In this document: positions 33,824 through 43,700 of the stretch, in pieces
Layout: every line of letters begins with the position of its first letter
Numbering within the stretch: position 1 is the first letter of the stretch
Origin: Mycobacterium sp. Root265
GTDB taxonomy: Bacteria > Actinomycetota > Actinomycetes > Mycobacteriales > Mycobacteriaceae
Length of the DNA stretch: 64,000 nt
Assembly: GCF_001428895.1 (NCBI RefSeq)
Contig: NZ_LMJA01000001.1
Location: 311,150-375,149, forward strand
Reading direction: 5' to 3'
Program-made: the position numbers and the translations under genes
The notes under the pieces: generated by a model
Told to the model about the DNA's origin: nothing
Seen by the model: only the letters and a program-made list of their open reading frames with translations
The model's database searches: none

Positions 33824-34649
33824 GGAGCAGGTACTGACCGACGGCGACCTCACCGTCATCGGCCGTATCCGCTCCGCGAGCAATGCCACCTTCCTGTGCG
33901 AGGCGCAGGTGGGGGACCAGCAGGTGCACTGCGTCTACAAGCCGATCGCCGGCGAGGCCCCCCTGTGGGACTTCCCCGACGGCACGCTGGCCGGCCGCGA
34001 GCGCAGCGCCTATCTGGTGTCGGCCGCGCTGGGGTGGGATGTCGTGCCGCACACCATCATCCGTGAAGGACCGGCCGGGCCCGGGATGGTGCAACGCTGG
34101 GTGGACCAGCCCGGCGACGCGCTCACCGAAGACGTCCAGGACGACGAGGCGGGGGCCGACGACGACCCGGGCGAACCCGACCTGGTGGACCTGCTGCCCG
34201 CCGGCCATGTGCCGCCCGGTTACCTGGCGATCCTGCAGGCCTACGACTACGCCGGCGACCCGGTCACCCTGGTGCACGCCGACGACGACCGGCTGCGCCG
34301 GATGGCGATCTTCGACGTGCTGATCAACAACGCCGACCGCAAGGGCGGCCACATCCTGGCCGGGGTCGACGGCAGCGTGCGTGGCGTGGATCACGGTGTG
34401 AGCCTGCACACCGACGACAAGCTGCGGACCGTGCTGTGGGGCTGGGCCGGAAAACCGGTCGACGACGACTCGCTGGCCGCGATCGCGACCCTGCGCGAGC
34501 AGCTGAACGGCGATCTGGCCGATCAGCTCCGGGAGCACATCACCGCCGGCGAGGTCGCCGCACTCAGAGCCAGAGTTGTTGGCCTGCTGGAGCGTCCGGT
34601 GATGCCGACACCGGATCGGCACCGGCCGATCCCGTGGCCGGCGTTCTAG
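33807..34649 (+). CDS. SCO1664 family protein (Rv2133c orthologue)
   Basis: A 280-residue protein of the actinobacterial SCO1664 family, which resembles the phosphatidylinositol 3/4-kinase fold. CVYKPIAGEAPLWDFPDG has a kinase-like lysine, and IFDVLINNADRKGGHIL then GVDHGVSLH form the likely catalytic and metal-binding loops. No substrate is known. It overlaps the end of the DUF3090 gene by 17 bp. Its TAG shares CTAG with the convergent DUF2628 gene. An acidic insert near residues 110-130 is rich in Asp and Glu. Confidence 0.85.
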   Translation: MNPRSEEQVLTDGDLTVIGRIRSASNATFLCEAQVGDQQVHCVYKPIAGEAPLWDFPDGTLAGRERSAYLVSAALGWDVVPHTIIREGPAGPGMVQRWVDQPGDALTEDVQDDEAGADDDPGEPDLVDLLPAGHVPPGYLAILQAYDYAGDPVTLVHADDDRLRRMAIFDVLINNADRKGGHILAGVDGSVRGVDHGVSLHTDDKLRTVLWGWAGKPVDDDSLAAIATLREQLNGDLADQLREHITAGEVAALRARVVGLLERPVMPTPDRHRPIPWPAF

Positions 34650-35047
34650 CCGCGCGGACCGAACCCCTCGAACGGATTCCACGACTGGCTGCCCCGGATG
34701 TGCAGGTAGTAGGCGTAGTTGGCGGTCGTCATGATGGCGCCGGCGAAACCGAAGGTGACGGCCTGGGACAGGAAGTTCGGCGCCTGCAGCACCGACAGGG
34801 CGACACCGATCCCGACACCGGCGCCCAGGATCGTGGTTCCCTTGCGCCACATGCCTTTCACGTAGAAGTAGAGGAAGCCGAACAGGAACGCCCACACGTT
34901 GGACGTCAGCCGGACCTTGTCCCAGAACGGCAGGGTGCGGTACGCCGCCTTGGCCACCGGATTCGAGTTGGGCAGACCATAGAGGTCGAAGAAGGCGAAC
35001 CGGCGCTGCCAGCTTGCGGCGAGCTCGCCGGCTTCGGGTGCGGTCAT
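34646..35047 (-). CDS. DUF2628 membrane protein
   Basis: A 133-residue membrane protein. A soluble N-terminus ([15 protein letters not shown]) is followed by three hydrophobic stretches ([55 protein letters not shown]). The layout fits DUF2628. It is not part of the M. tuberculosis order as I recall it, where a different small gene lies between Rv2133c and cysQ. It is convergent with the SCO1664 gene and divergent from cysQ. An upstream in-frame ATG at 35083 is less likely. Confidence 0.78.
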   Translation of the reverse strand: MTAPEAGELAASWQRRFAFFDLYGLPNSNPVAKAAYRTLPFWDKVRLTSNVWAFLFGFLYFYVKGMWRKGTTILGAGVGIGVALSVLQAPNFLSQAVTFGFAGAIMTTANYAYYLHIRGSQSWNPFEGFGPRG

Positions 35048-35138
35048 GTGCCGTGCCTTTCGATCCTGGGTGTCGGGCATCATCCTGATTCATCGGGCGG
35101 TGCCGTGGGGCGTTTCCCGCGCACGCAATACTGAGTCG

Positions 35139-35909
35139 GTGAATCCCGCTGAGCAGACCGACGCCGCGGTGGCCGCGATGGTGGCCGCCGAAGCCGGTGA
35201 ACTGCTGTTGGCCGTCCGCGAGGAGGTCGGCTTCTACGACTCCTATGACCTCGGGGACGCCGGGGACCGCCGCGCCAATGTGTTGATCCTGAAACGTCTT
35301 GCCGAGTTGCGGCCCGGGGATGCGGTGCTCTCCGAGGAGGCCGTCGACGACCGCTCCCGGGTGGACGCCGACCGGGTGTGGATCGTCGACCCCGTCGACG
35401 GCACCCGGGAGTTCTCGATGGCAGGGCACGCCGACTGGGCGGTGCACATCGCGCTGTGGCAGCGCAACGGCACACCGGAAGGCTCGATCACCGACGCCGC
35501 AGTGGCGCTGCCCGCGGTCGGCGAGGTCTACCGGACCGACACGGTGCAGGCACCGCCGCCGCGCCGCGAGGGACCCATCCGCATCACGGCCAGCACCTAC
35601 CGGCCACCGGCCGTGCTGTGGTGGCTGCGTGAGCATCTCGATATCGAGGTGGTCCGCATCGGCTCGGCGGGCGCCAAGGCGATGGCGGTGGTGCGCGGCG
35701 ACGTCGACGCCTACATCCACGCCGGCGGGCAGTGGGAATGGGATTCGGCGGCACCCGCCGGGGTGGTGCAGGCCGCCGGTCTGCATGCCTCACGCCTGGC
35801 CGGGGCACCGCTGATCTACAACCGGCGCGACCCGTATCTGCCCGATCTGCTGATGTGCCGGACGGAGCTGGCCGGGCCGCTGCTGGAAACCATCCACGCC
35901 GCGTTCTGA
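35139..35909 (+). CDS. cysQ: 3'-phosphoadenosine 5'-phosphate phosphatase CysQ
   Basis: Removes the 3'-phosphate of PAP and PAPS, keeping sulfate assimilation flowing and clearing an inhibitory by-product; it also acts on inositol phosphates. The 256-residue Mg-dependent, lithium-sensitive family member shows [22 protein letters not shown] and [18 protein letters not shown] 35139 is chosen for its fit to the M. tuberculosis N-terminus; little ribosome site is visible. It lies 96 bp before mshC, and both serve sulfur metabolism. Confidence 0.92.
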   Translation: MNPAEQTDAAVAAMVAAEAGELLLAVREEVGFYDSYDLGDAGDRRANVLILKRLAELRPGDAVLSEEAVDDRSRVDADRVWIVDPVDGTREFSMAGHADWAVHIALWQRNGTPEGSITDAAVALPAVGEVYRTDTVQAPPPRREGPIRITASTYRPPAVLWWLREHLDIEVVRIGSAGAKAMAVVRGDVDAYIHAGGQWEWDSAAPAGVVQAAGLHASRLAGAPLIYNRRDPYLPDLLMCRTELAGPLLETIHAAF

Positions 35910-36005
35910 GCCGCCGGGAATGGAATCGCGTACGAACTTGTCGGTTCCCATGAGTGACCACACCATCGGAAGGCATCGGTGACCGAACACCTTAGAGTCG
36001 ACGTC

Positions 36006-37244
36006 ATGCAGTCCTGGCCGGCGCCGACCGTTCCCACGTTGCCCGGTACGGGTGTGCCACTGCGGCTCTTCGACACCGCCGACCGCCAGGTTCGCCCGGT
36101 ATCCCCAGGTCAGACCGCCACCATGTACGTCTGCGGAATCACTCCCTACGACGCGACCCACCTCGGGCATGCGGCGACATACCTCACCTTCGACCTGATC
36201 AACCGGGTATGGCGGGACGCCGGCCACGACGTGCACTACGTGCAGAACATCACCGATGTCGACGACCCGCTGTTCGAACGCGCGGCCCGCGACGGTATCG
36301 GCTGGCGCGAGCTCGGCGACCGCGAGACCCAGCTGTTCCGCGAGGACATGGCGGCGCTGCGGGTGCTGCCCCCGCGTGACTATGTGGCCGCCACCGACGC
36401 CATCGCCGAGGTGATCGCCCTGGTGGAGAAGATGCTGGCCTCCGGGGCCGCCTACGTCGTCGACGACGCGCAGTACCCCGACATCTATTTCCGTGCCGAC
36501 GCCACCACCCAGTTCGGCTACGAGTCGGGCTACGACCACGAGACCATGTCGCGGCTTTTCGCCGAGCGGGGCGGCGACCCGGACCGGGCGGGCAAGACCG
36601 ACCCGCTGGACGCGCTGCTGTGGCGCGCCGAGCGTCCCGGCGAGCCCAGCTGGCCCTCACCCTTCGGCGACGGCAGGCCGGGATGGCACGTGGAATGCGC
36701 CGCGATCGCGCTCGACCGCATCGGCACGGAGCTGGACATCCAGGGCGGCGGATCGGACCTGATCTTCCCGCATCATGAGTTCTCCGCCGCACATGCCGAA
36801 TCCGTCACGGGGGAGCGCAGATTCGCCCGTCACTACGTCCACGCCGGCATGATCGGATGGGACGGCCACAAGATGAGCAAGAGCCGCGGAAACCTGGTGC
36901 TGGTGTCCCGGTTGCGTGCCGACGGTGTCGATCCGGGTGCGGTGCGGCTGGGTCTGTTCGCCGGGCACTACCGCGAGGACCGCTTCTGGAGCCCGGCGGT
37001 ACTCGAGGAGGCCGACGCCCGCCTGCGGCAGTGGCGCGCCGCGGTCGCGCTGCCGGCCGGACCGGATGCCACCGATGTGCTGAGCCGGGTCCGCCAGTAC
37101 CTGGCCGACGATCTGGACACTCCGAAAGCGCTTGCCGCCCTGGATGGTTGGTGTACCGATGCGCTCACCTACGGTGGTTCGGACACCACCGCGCCCCGGC
37201 TGGTGGCCACGGCCGTCGACGCGCTGCTGGGTGTAAAGCTCTAA
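36006..37244 (+). CDS. mshC: Mycothiol ligase MshC
   Basis: ATP-dependent ligation of cysteine to GlcN-inositol, the third enzymatic step of mycothiol synthesis. The 412-residue protein is related to cysteinyl-tRNA synthetase but lacks the tRNA-binding end. It shows [19 protein letters not shown] (zinc Cys plus HIGH-like motif), a zinc-ligand [11 protein letters not shown] and [12 protein letters not shown] 36006 gives the MQSW start of the family and lies 7 nt after TAGAGT (35993-35998), so the mRNA is probably leaderless. Mycothiol confirms an actinobacterial host. Confidence 0.95.
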   Translation: MQSWPAPTVPTLPGTGVPLRLFDTADRQVRPVSPGQTATMYVCGITPYDATHLGHAATYLTFDLINRVWRDAGHDVHYVQNITDVDDPLFERAARDGIGWRELGDRETQLFREDMAALRVLPPRDYVAATDAIAEVIALVEKMLASGAAYVVDDAQYPDIYFRADATTQFGYESGYDHETMSRLFAERGGDPDRAGKTDPLDALLWRAERPGEPSWPSPFGDGRPGWHVECAAIALDRIGTELDIQGGGSDLIFPHHEFSAAHAESVTGERRFARHYVHAGMIGWDGHKMSKSRGNLVLVSRLRADGVDPGAVRLGLFAGHYREDRFWSPAVLEEADARLRQWRAAVALPAGPDATDVLSRVRQYLADDLDTPKALAALDGWCTDALTYGGSDTTAPRLVATAVDALLGVKL

Positions 37245-37273
37245 TCACCACCGCGGGCGGTACGTTTGCCGCC

Positions 37274-38155
37274 ATGGGTTCACTCAACGGCAAGGTCGTC
37301 CTCATCACCGGCGGCGCACGCGGTGTCGGAGCGGAGGTGGCCCGCCGGCTGCGCCGCAAGGGCGCCAACCTGGTGCTCACCGACCTCGACCCGGCGCCGC
37401 TGGCCGAACTGGCCGACGAACTCGGCGGTGAGGCGCACGTGCTGACCGCGCTGGCCGACGTGCGGGATCTGGCGGCCATGCAGCGCGCCGCCGACGCAGC
37501 CGTCGCCCGATTCGGCGGTATCGACGTCGTGGTCGCCAACGCCGGCATCGCCAGCTTCGGTTCGGTGCTGCAGGTGGATCCCGAGGCATTCCGGCGGGTC
37601 ATCGACATCAACGTCGTCGGGGTGTTCAACACCGTGCGCGCCACCCTGCCCTCGGTCATCGAGCGGCGCGGCTACGTGCTGGTGGTGTCCTCGCTGGCGG
37701 CGTTCACCTCGGCACCCGGGCTCGCGGCCTATCACGCCTCCAAGGCCGGCGCCGAGTACTTCGCCAACACCTTGCGCCTGGAGGTCGCCCATCGCGGCGT
37801 GGACGTCGGATCGGCGCACATGAGCTGGATCGACACCCCGCTGGTGCAGGACGCCAAGGCCGACCTGTCCACCTTCCGCGAGATGCTCACCCGGATGCCC
37901 GGGCCGTTGAAGAAGACCACCACGGTCACCGAGTGCGGTGCCGCGTTCGTCAAGGGCATCGAGGGTCGCAAGAAGCGGATCTACTGCCCGCGCTGGGTCG
38001 GCGCCTTCCGCTGGATCCGGCCCCTGGTGTCGACGCCGATCGGTGAGCGCGACATCCGCAAGTTCGCCCCCGAACTGCTGCCCAAGCTCGACGCCGAGGT
38101 CGCCACCCTGGGCCGCTCCACCAGCGCCCGCATCGAATCGCTGGAACAGCGGTGA
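37274..38155 (+). CDS. Short-chain dehydrogenase/reductase (Rv2129c orthologue)
   Basis: A 293-residue Rossmann oxidoreductase. The cofactor motif is LITGGARGVGAE (residues 10-21), with VVANAGIA, the catalytic serine in VVSSLAAF and YHASK. Asp at the end of beta-2 (LTDLD) suggests NAD rather than NADP. The length equals that of Rv2129c, which also follows mshC. ATG 37274 lies 7 nt after TACGTT (37261-37266), again a leaderless layout. The substrate is unknown. Confidence 0.9.
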   Translation: MGSLNGKVVLITGGARGVGAEVARRLRRKGANLVLTDLDPAPLAELADELGGEAHVLTALADVRDLAAMQRAADAAVARFGGIDVVVANAGIASFGSVLQVDPEAFRRVIDINVVGVFNTVRATLPSVIERRGYVLVVSSLAAFTSAPGLAAYHASKAGAEYFANTLRLEVAHRGVDVGSAHMSWIDTPLVQDAKADLSTFREMLTRMPGPLKKTTTVTECGAAFVKGIEGRKKRIYCPRWVGAFRWIRPLVSTPIGERDIRKFAPELLPKLDAEVATLGRSTSARIESLEQR

Positions 38156-39588
38156 CCCGGCTGCTGTGGGTGCTGGCCCTGATCGCCTGCGTGGCCGGCT
38201 GCAGCACCCCGGACAAGGAACCCGAAGCGGCACCGCCGGGCACCACGGCCCCGCAGGAACAGCCGGTGGACCTCGATCAGCTCCGCGCCATCGCCAAGGA
38301 CGCCTACATCTACGGGTTCCCGATGGTGGACAACTACCGGGTCCAGTACGCCTACTTCGTGGACAAGCAGAACCCCGAATACAAGGGCGGATGGAACGAG
38401 ATCCACAACACCGCCCGGGTCTACACACCCGCCGACACGGCCATCCAGACACCGAACTCGGACACCCCGTACTCCGCCGTCGGCGCCGATCTGCGCGCCG
38501 AACCGCTGGTCCTCACGGTGCCGCCGATCGAACAGGACCGCTACTACTCGCTGCAGTTCGTCGACGGCTACACCAGCAATTTCGCCTATGTGGGCAGCCG
38601 GACCACCGGCAACGGCGGCGGGCGATACCTGCTCGCCGGTCCGGGCTGGCAGGGCGAGAAGCCCGAGGGCATCGACGAGGTGATCCGTTCGGACACCGAC
38701 CTGGCGTTCGTGCTGTACCGCACCCAGCTGTTCGGGCCGTCCGATCTGGAGAACGTGAAGAAGATCCAGGCCGGCTACCAGGTGGCGCCGCTGTCGGTGT
38801 TCCTGAACCAGCCGTCGCCCGCCCCCGCGCCGGCGATCGACTTCGTGCCACCGCTGACCCCGGATCAACAGCGCACCTCCCCGCAGTTCTTCGAAATCCT
38901 CAACTTCGTCATGAAGTTCACCCCGGCACTGCCCGAGGAGCAGGCGCTCCGGGACCGGTTCGCCCAGATCGGCATCGGCGCCGACGGAGATTTCGACGCC
39001 GACGAGCTGACCCCCGAAGCGCGCGAGGCAATCGTGAGCGCCATGGCCGACGCCAACACCGAGCTCGCCGACTTCACCAAAAACGAGATCGACACCGGCA
39101 AGGTCACCTCCGCCCAGCTGTTCGGCACCCGCCAGGAACTCAAGGGCAACTACCTGTACCGGATGGCCGGTGCGGCGCTGGGCATCTACGGGAACACCGC
39201 CGCCGAGGCCATCTATCCCGTCGCCGCGAAGGATTCCGCGGGCGCACCGCTGACCGGTGCGGGGGAGTACACCTACCGGTTCGCACCCGATCAGCTGCCC
39301 CCGGTGAACGCGTTCTGGTCGCTGACCATGTACGAGCTGCCCGCCAGCCAACTCGTGCAGAATCCGCTCAACCGGTACCTGATCAATTCGGCGATGCTGC
39401 CCAACCTGAAGGCCGACCCGGACGGCGGCTACACCCTGCGCATCCAGCGCGATTCGCCAGGACCGGACCAGGAGTCCAACTGGCTGCCCGCTCCGGAGGG
39501 ACCGTTCACCCTGATACTGCGGCTGTACTGGCCCAAGCCGGACGCGCTGAACGGCACCTGGAAGGCACCAGTGCCGGCGAAGGTCTAG
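38152..39588 (+). CDS. DUF1254/DUF1214 lipoprotein
   Basis: A 478-residue secreted lipoprotein with signal MTRLLWVLALIACVAGC (lipobox VAGC, Cys17). The DUF1254 domain (AYIYGFPMVDNYRVQYAYF, TPNSDTPYSAVG) comes first and DUF1214 (NAFWSLTMYELPASQLVQNP, LRLYWPKPDALNGTW) last. Such proteins are widespread cell-envelope proteins of unknown function. Its GTG overlaps the SDR stop as GTGA, so it is coupled to it. It has no counterpart at this place in the M. tuberculosis order as I recall it. Its TAG shares CTAG with the convergent PAC2 gene. Confidence 0.88.
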   Translation: MTRLLWVLALIACVAGCSTPDKEPEAAPPGTTAPQEQPVDLDQLRAIAKDAYIYGFPMVDNYRVQYAYFVDKQNPEYKGGWNEIHNTARVYTPADTAIQTPNSDTPYSAVGADLRAEPLVLTVPPIEQDRYYSLQFVDGYTSNFAYVGSRTTGNGGGRYLLAGPGWQGEKPEGIDEVIRSDTDLAFVLYRTQLFGPSDLENVKKIQAGYQVAPLSVFLNQPSPAPAPAIDFVPPLTPDQQRTSPQFFEILNFVMKFTPALPEEQALRDRFAQIGIGADGDFDADELTPEAREAIVSAMADANTELADFTKNEIDTGKVTSAQLFGTRQELKGNYLYRMAGAALGIYGNTAAEAIYPVAAKDSAGAPLTGAGEYTYRFAPDQLPPVNAFWSLTMYELPASQLVQNPLNRYLINSAMLPNLKADPDGGYTLRIQRDSPGPDQESNWLPAPEGPFTLILRLYWPKPDALNGTWKAPVPAKV

Positions 39589-40454
39589 CGGCCCCGCCTG
39601 CGCAGATACCGCTCGAATTCGGCGGCCAAGGCGTCCCCGTCGATCTTGGCGACCGCCTCGTTCATGTCGACCTCGGCGTCGCCGCGTTCCTCCAGGGACT
39701 GCACGTACTCGGCGATCTCCTCGTCCTCGGCGGTCATCTCGGTGACCGCCTCCTCCCACTCCTCGGCCGCGGTCGGCAGGTCGGCCAGCGGGACCTCGAT
39801 GTCGAGAACGTCCTCGACGCGGCGCAGCAGCGCCACGGTGGCCTTAGGGTTGGGTGGCTGCGACACGTAGTGCGGGACGGCAGCCCAGAACGTCACGGCC
39901 GGGATACCGGCCTGCACACAGGCGTCCTGGAACACCCCGGCGATACCGGTCGGGCCCTCGTAGCGGGTCTCCTCGAGGCCGAAGAACTTCGCCGAGTCCG
40001 ACGAGTAGGCGGCCCCGGATACCGGCACGGGCCGGGTGTGCGGGGTGTCGGCGAGCAGCGCACCCAGGATCACCACGGTGTCGACGTTGAGCTTGTCGGC
40101 GATGGCCAGCAGCTCGGCGCAGAAGGTGCGCCACCGCATGTTGGGCTCGACTCCGTGCATCAGCACGATGTCGCGGTCGCTGCCGGGCGGGCGGCAGTGC
40201 GAGATGCGCATCGACGGCCACACCAATTCGCGGGTGACCCCGTCGATCTGCCGGATGACCGGACGATTCACCTGGTAGTCGTAGTAACTCTCGTCGTCGA
40301 TCTCGACGATGGTCTCGGCCTCCCAGATGGAGTCCAGGTGTTCCAGTGCTCCGCTGGCCGCGTCACCGGCGTCGTTCCAGCCCTCGAAGGCGGCCACGAC
40401 GACTGTGTTCTGCAGGTCCGGCAGGCCGGGCACGCTCGCATCCGACGGTGTCAC
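39585..40454 (-). CDS. PAC2-family protein (Rv2125 orthologue)
   Basis: A 289-residue PAC2-domain protein: VVVAAFEGWNDAGDAASGAL, SRDIVLMHGVEPNMRW-like and GALLADTPHTRPVPVSG segments. The C-terminal 60 residues are strongly acidic and helical (EEWEEAVTEMTAEDEEIAEY). PAC2 proteins are linked to proteasome assembly in eukaryotes; in actinobacteria they co-occur with the Pup-proteasome, but the role is unproven. Rv2125 sits next to metH in the same divergent arrangement. GTG 40454 follows TACGCT (40466-40461) by 6 nt, so it is probably leaderless. Confidence 0.88.
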   Translation of the reverse strand: MTPSDASVPGLPDLQNTVVVAAFEGWNDAGDAASGALEHLDSIWEAETIVEIDDESYYDYQVNRPVIRQIDGVTRELVWPSMRISHCRPPGSDRDIVLMHGVEPNMRWRTFCAELLAIADKLNVDTVVILGALLADTPHTRPVPVSGAAYSSDSAKFFGLEETRYEGPTGIAGVFQDACVQAGIPAVTFWAAVPHYVSQPPNPKATVALLRRVEDVLDIEVPLADLPTAAEEWEEAVTEMTAEDEEIAEYVQSLEERGDAEVDMNEAVAKIDGDALAAEFERYLRRRGR

Positions 40455-40466
40455 ACTGCCAGCGTA

Positions 40467-40658
40467 AGCCCTGCATCGCGGTGATGAGCTGCAGCGGGCC
40501 GCGCGGCGATTTGCCGGCGGATACCCCGCCCCACGGCGGTCACCGCGTCCAGATGAAATACCCTCGGCGACAAGACGGTTGATCGTGGCGACCATGCCAG
40601 TGCCGGCAGATCGATCACAGCCACGAGACGGCGTCCGAAACTCGGTGGAAAGACGACG
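40467..40658. other. Gap between PAC2 gene and the metH promoter, no gene seen
   Basis: Upstream part of the 307-bp divergent gap between the PAC2 gene and metH. Both frames here end quickly, and I find no small gene, repeat or convincing operator. The remainder of the gap (from 40659) holds the metH promoter, the riboswitch and its expression platform. Confidence 0.6.
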
Positions 40659-40664
40659 TAGACT
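40659..40664 (+). promoter_or_regulatory. -10 element of metH
   Basis: TAGACT fits TANNNT. With the usual 6-7 nt spacing, the RNA would begin at G40671, which is exactly the first base of the predicted aptamer pseudoknot. That agreement between two independent readings supports both. Confidence 0.6.
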
Positions 40665-40670
40665 TTTCTG

Positions 40671-40740
40671 GTCGAGAGGCGTTGCAACGGATCCGGGTAC
40701 CACCGGGGTCCGCCACGCTCGGCAGAGTTAAGGACGCCTT
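40671..40740 (+). ncRNA. Probable S-adenosylhomocysteine riboswitch upstream of metH
   Basis: The order of elements is that of the SAH aptamer. P1 is AGGCGT (40677-40682) with ACGCCT (40734-40739). The conserved TGCAA follows P1. P2 is CGGATCC (40688-40694) with GGGTCCG (40706-40712). Then come CCACGCTCGG and a pseudoknot GTCGAG (40671-40676) with CTCGGC (40718-40723). The family form reads CCAGGCUCG and has CG before the 3' strand of P1; here the two G-to-C and C-to-G changes could compensate each other. SAH riboswitches are known before metH, ahcY and metF and act as ON switches. Found by eye; no covariance search was run. Confidence 0.75.
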
Positions 40741-40753
40741 CCGCTACGGAAGG
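40737..40753 (+). promoter_or_regulatory. Hairpin burying the metH ribosome binding site
   Basis: CCTTCCG (40737-40743) pairs perfectly with CGGAAGG (40747-40753), closing over CTA. The 3' arm contains most of the GGAAGGAG ribosome site (40748-40755) of metH. The 5' CCT (40737-40739) is also the end of aptamer P1, so P1 and this hairpin exclude each other: ligand-bound P1 would free the ribosome site. This predicts translational activation by SAH. Confidence 0.7.
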
Positions 40754-40761
40754 AGTGCCCT

Positions 40762-43700
40762 GTGAACGCCGCGAAATCGGACGTCTCTGCGCCGGACACC
40801 TTTGTGCCGAACATCCGCCCCGACTGCACCGACGAACTGACCGCCGCGCTGCGCGGGCGGATCATGGTGATCGACGGCGCGATGGGCACGGCGATCCAGC
40901 GCGACCGGCCCGACGAGGCCGGATACCGCGGCGACCGGTTCACGGAGTGGCCGACCGCGCTGCAGGGCAACAACGACCTGCTCACCCTGACGCAACCGCA
41001 GATCATCGAGGCGATCCACCGCGAATACCTCGAGGCGGGTGCGGACATCCTGGAGACCAACACGTTCAATGCGAACGCGGTCTCGCTGTCCGACTACGAC
41101 ATGGCGGACCTGAGCTATGAGCTGAACTACGCCGGCGCTGCCCTGGCCCGCACAGCAGCTGACGAGTTCAGCACCCCGGACAAGCCCCGCTACGTGGCGG
41201 GCGCGCTGGGGCCGACGACGCGGACCGCGTCGATCTCGCCGGACGTCAACGACCCCGGAGCCCGCAACGTCTCCTACGACCAGCTGGTCGCCGCCTACCT
41301 CGAGGCCGCCAACGGCCTGGTCGACGGTGGATCCGACATCATCATCGTCGAGACGATCTTCGACTCGCTGAACTCGAAGGCCGCGGTGTTCGCCATCGAG
41401 ACGCTCTTCGAGGAGCGCGGACGCCGCTGGCCGGTCATCATCTCGGGCACCATCACCGATGCCTCGGGGCGGACGCTGTCCGGCCAGGTCACCGAGGCGT
41501 TCTGGAACGCGATCAGGCATGCGAAGCCGCTCGCGGTGGGTCTCAACTGCGCCCTGGGTGCGCCGGAGATGAGGCCCTACATCGCCGAGGTGGCGCGGAT
41601 CGCGGACACCTTCGTCTCCTGCTACCCGAACGCCGGCCTGCCCAACGCCTTCGGTGAGTACGACGAATCCCCGGAGGCCCAGGCCGGCTACATCAAGGAG
41701 TTCGCCGAGGCCGGCCTGGTCAACCTGGTCGGTGGGTGCTGCGGAACGGCGCCGCCGCACATCGCCGAGATCGCCAAGGTCGTCGAGCGCGTGGCACCGC
41801 GCACATTGCCGGAGATCCCGGTGGCCACCCGGCTCTCGGGCCTGGAGCCGCTCAACATCACCGACGGCTCGCTGTTCGTGAACATCGGTGAGCGCACCAA
41901 CATCACCGGCTCCGCCCGGTTCCGCAACCTGATCAAGGCCGAGGACTACGACAGCGCCCTGTCGGTGGCCCTGCAGCAGGTCGAGGTCGGTGCGCAGGTC
42001 ATCGACATCAACATGGACGAGGGCATGATCGACGGCGTTGCCGCGATGGACCGGTTCACCAAGCTGATCGCGTCCGAGCCGGACATCAGTCGCGTCCCGG
42101 TGATGATCGACTCCTCCAAGTGGGAGGTCATCGAGGCGGGCCTGAAGAACGTGCAGGGCAAGCCCATCGTCAACTCGATCTCCATGAAGGAGGGCGAGGA
42201 GAAGTTCGTCCGCGAGGCCCGGTTGTGCCGCAAGTACGGCGCTGCCGTCGTCGTGATGGCCTTCGACGAGCAGGGGCAGGCCGACAACCTGGAGCGCCGC
42301 AAGGAGATCTGCGGGCGTGCCTACAAGATCTTGACCGAAGAGGTCGGTTTCCCGGCCGAGGACATCATCTTCGACCCGAACTGCTTCGCACTGGCCACCG
42401 GTATCGAGGAGCACGCGACCTACGGGATCGACTTCATCGAGGCGTGCGCCTGGATCAAGGAGAACCTGCCCGGGGTGCACATCTCCGGCGGCATCTCCAA
42501 CGTCTCGTTCTCGTTCCGCGGCAACAACCCTGTGCGCGAGGCGATCCACGCGGTGTTCCTGTTCCACGCCATCAAGGCGGGCCTGGACATGGGCATCGTC
42601 AACGCCGGCGCGCTCGTGCCCTACGACTCGATCGATCCCGAGCTGCGGGACCGGATCGAGGACGTGGTGCTGAACCGTCGCGCGGACGCGGCCGAACGGC
42701 TGTTGGAGATCGCGGAGCGGTTCAACAGTTCCGAGAAGGCCGACGATCCGGTGGCCGCGGAATGGCGCAGCTTGCCGGTGCGCGAGCGGATCACGCATGC
42801 TCTGGTCAAAGGCATCGACGCCGATGTCGACGCCGACACCGAGGAACTGCGGGCCGAGATCGAGGGCGCCGGAGGGCGGCCGATCGAGGTGATCGAGGGT
42901 CCGCTGATGGACGGCATGAACGTCGTCGGCGACCTGTTCGGCGCGGGCAAGATGTTCCTGCCCCAGGTGGTGAAGTCGGCGCGGGTGATGAAGAAGGCCG
43001 TTGCCTACCTGCTTCCGTACATCGAGGCCGAGAAGGAGCAGAACGGCACCACAGCGGCCAAGGACACCAACGGCACGATCATCATGGCGACGGTCAAGGG
43101 CGATGTCCACGACATCGGCAAGAACATCGTCGGGGTCGTGCTGCAGTGCAACAACTACGAGGTGATCGACCTCGGGGTGATGGTGCCTGCCCAGAAGATC
43201 CTGGACGCGGCCAAGGAGCACAACGCCGACATCATCGGGCTGTCCGGCCTGATCACCCCGTCCCTGGACGAGATGGTCAACTTCGCCGTCGAGATGGAGC
43301 GCCAAGGCCTGGAGATCCCGCTGCTGATCGGCGGGGCGACCACATCGCGCGCCCACACCGCGGTGAAGGTGTCGCCGCGTCGCAGCGGTCCGGTGGTGTG
43401 GGTCAAGGACGCGTCCCGCTCGGTGCCGGTCGCCGCGGCGCTACTGGACGACAAGCAGCGGCCGGCCCTGCTGGAGGCCACCGAGAAGGATTACGCGTCG
43501 CTGCGCGAGAGGCACGCCCAGAAGAGCGAGCGGCCGATGCTGACGCTGGAGAAGGCGCGCGCCAACCGGACGCCGATCGAGTGGGACGGCTACACCCCGC
43601 CGGTACCCGCGCAGGGTCTCGGCGTGCGCGAATTCCTGGACTATGACCTCGCCGAGCTGCGCGAGTACATCGACTGGCAGCCGTTCTTCAACGCCTGGGA

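Noticed and set aside
40467-40761. Cobalamin or SAM-IV riboswitch upstream of metH
   Set aside because: No B12-box-like core and no CCGGCAACC-type SAM core are present. The conserved elements instead fit the SAH class.
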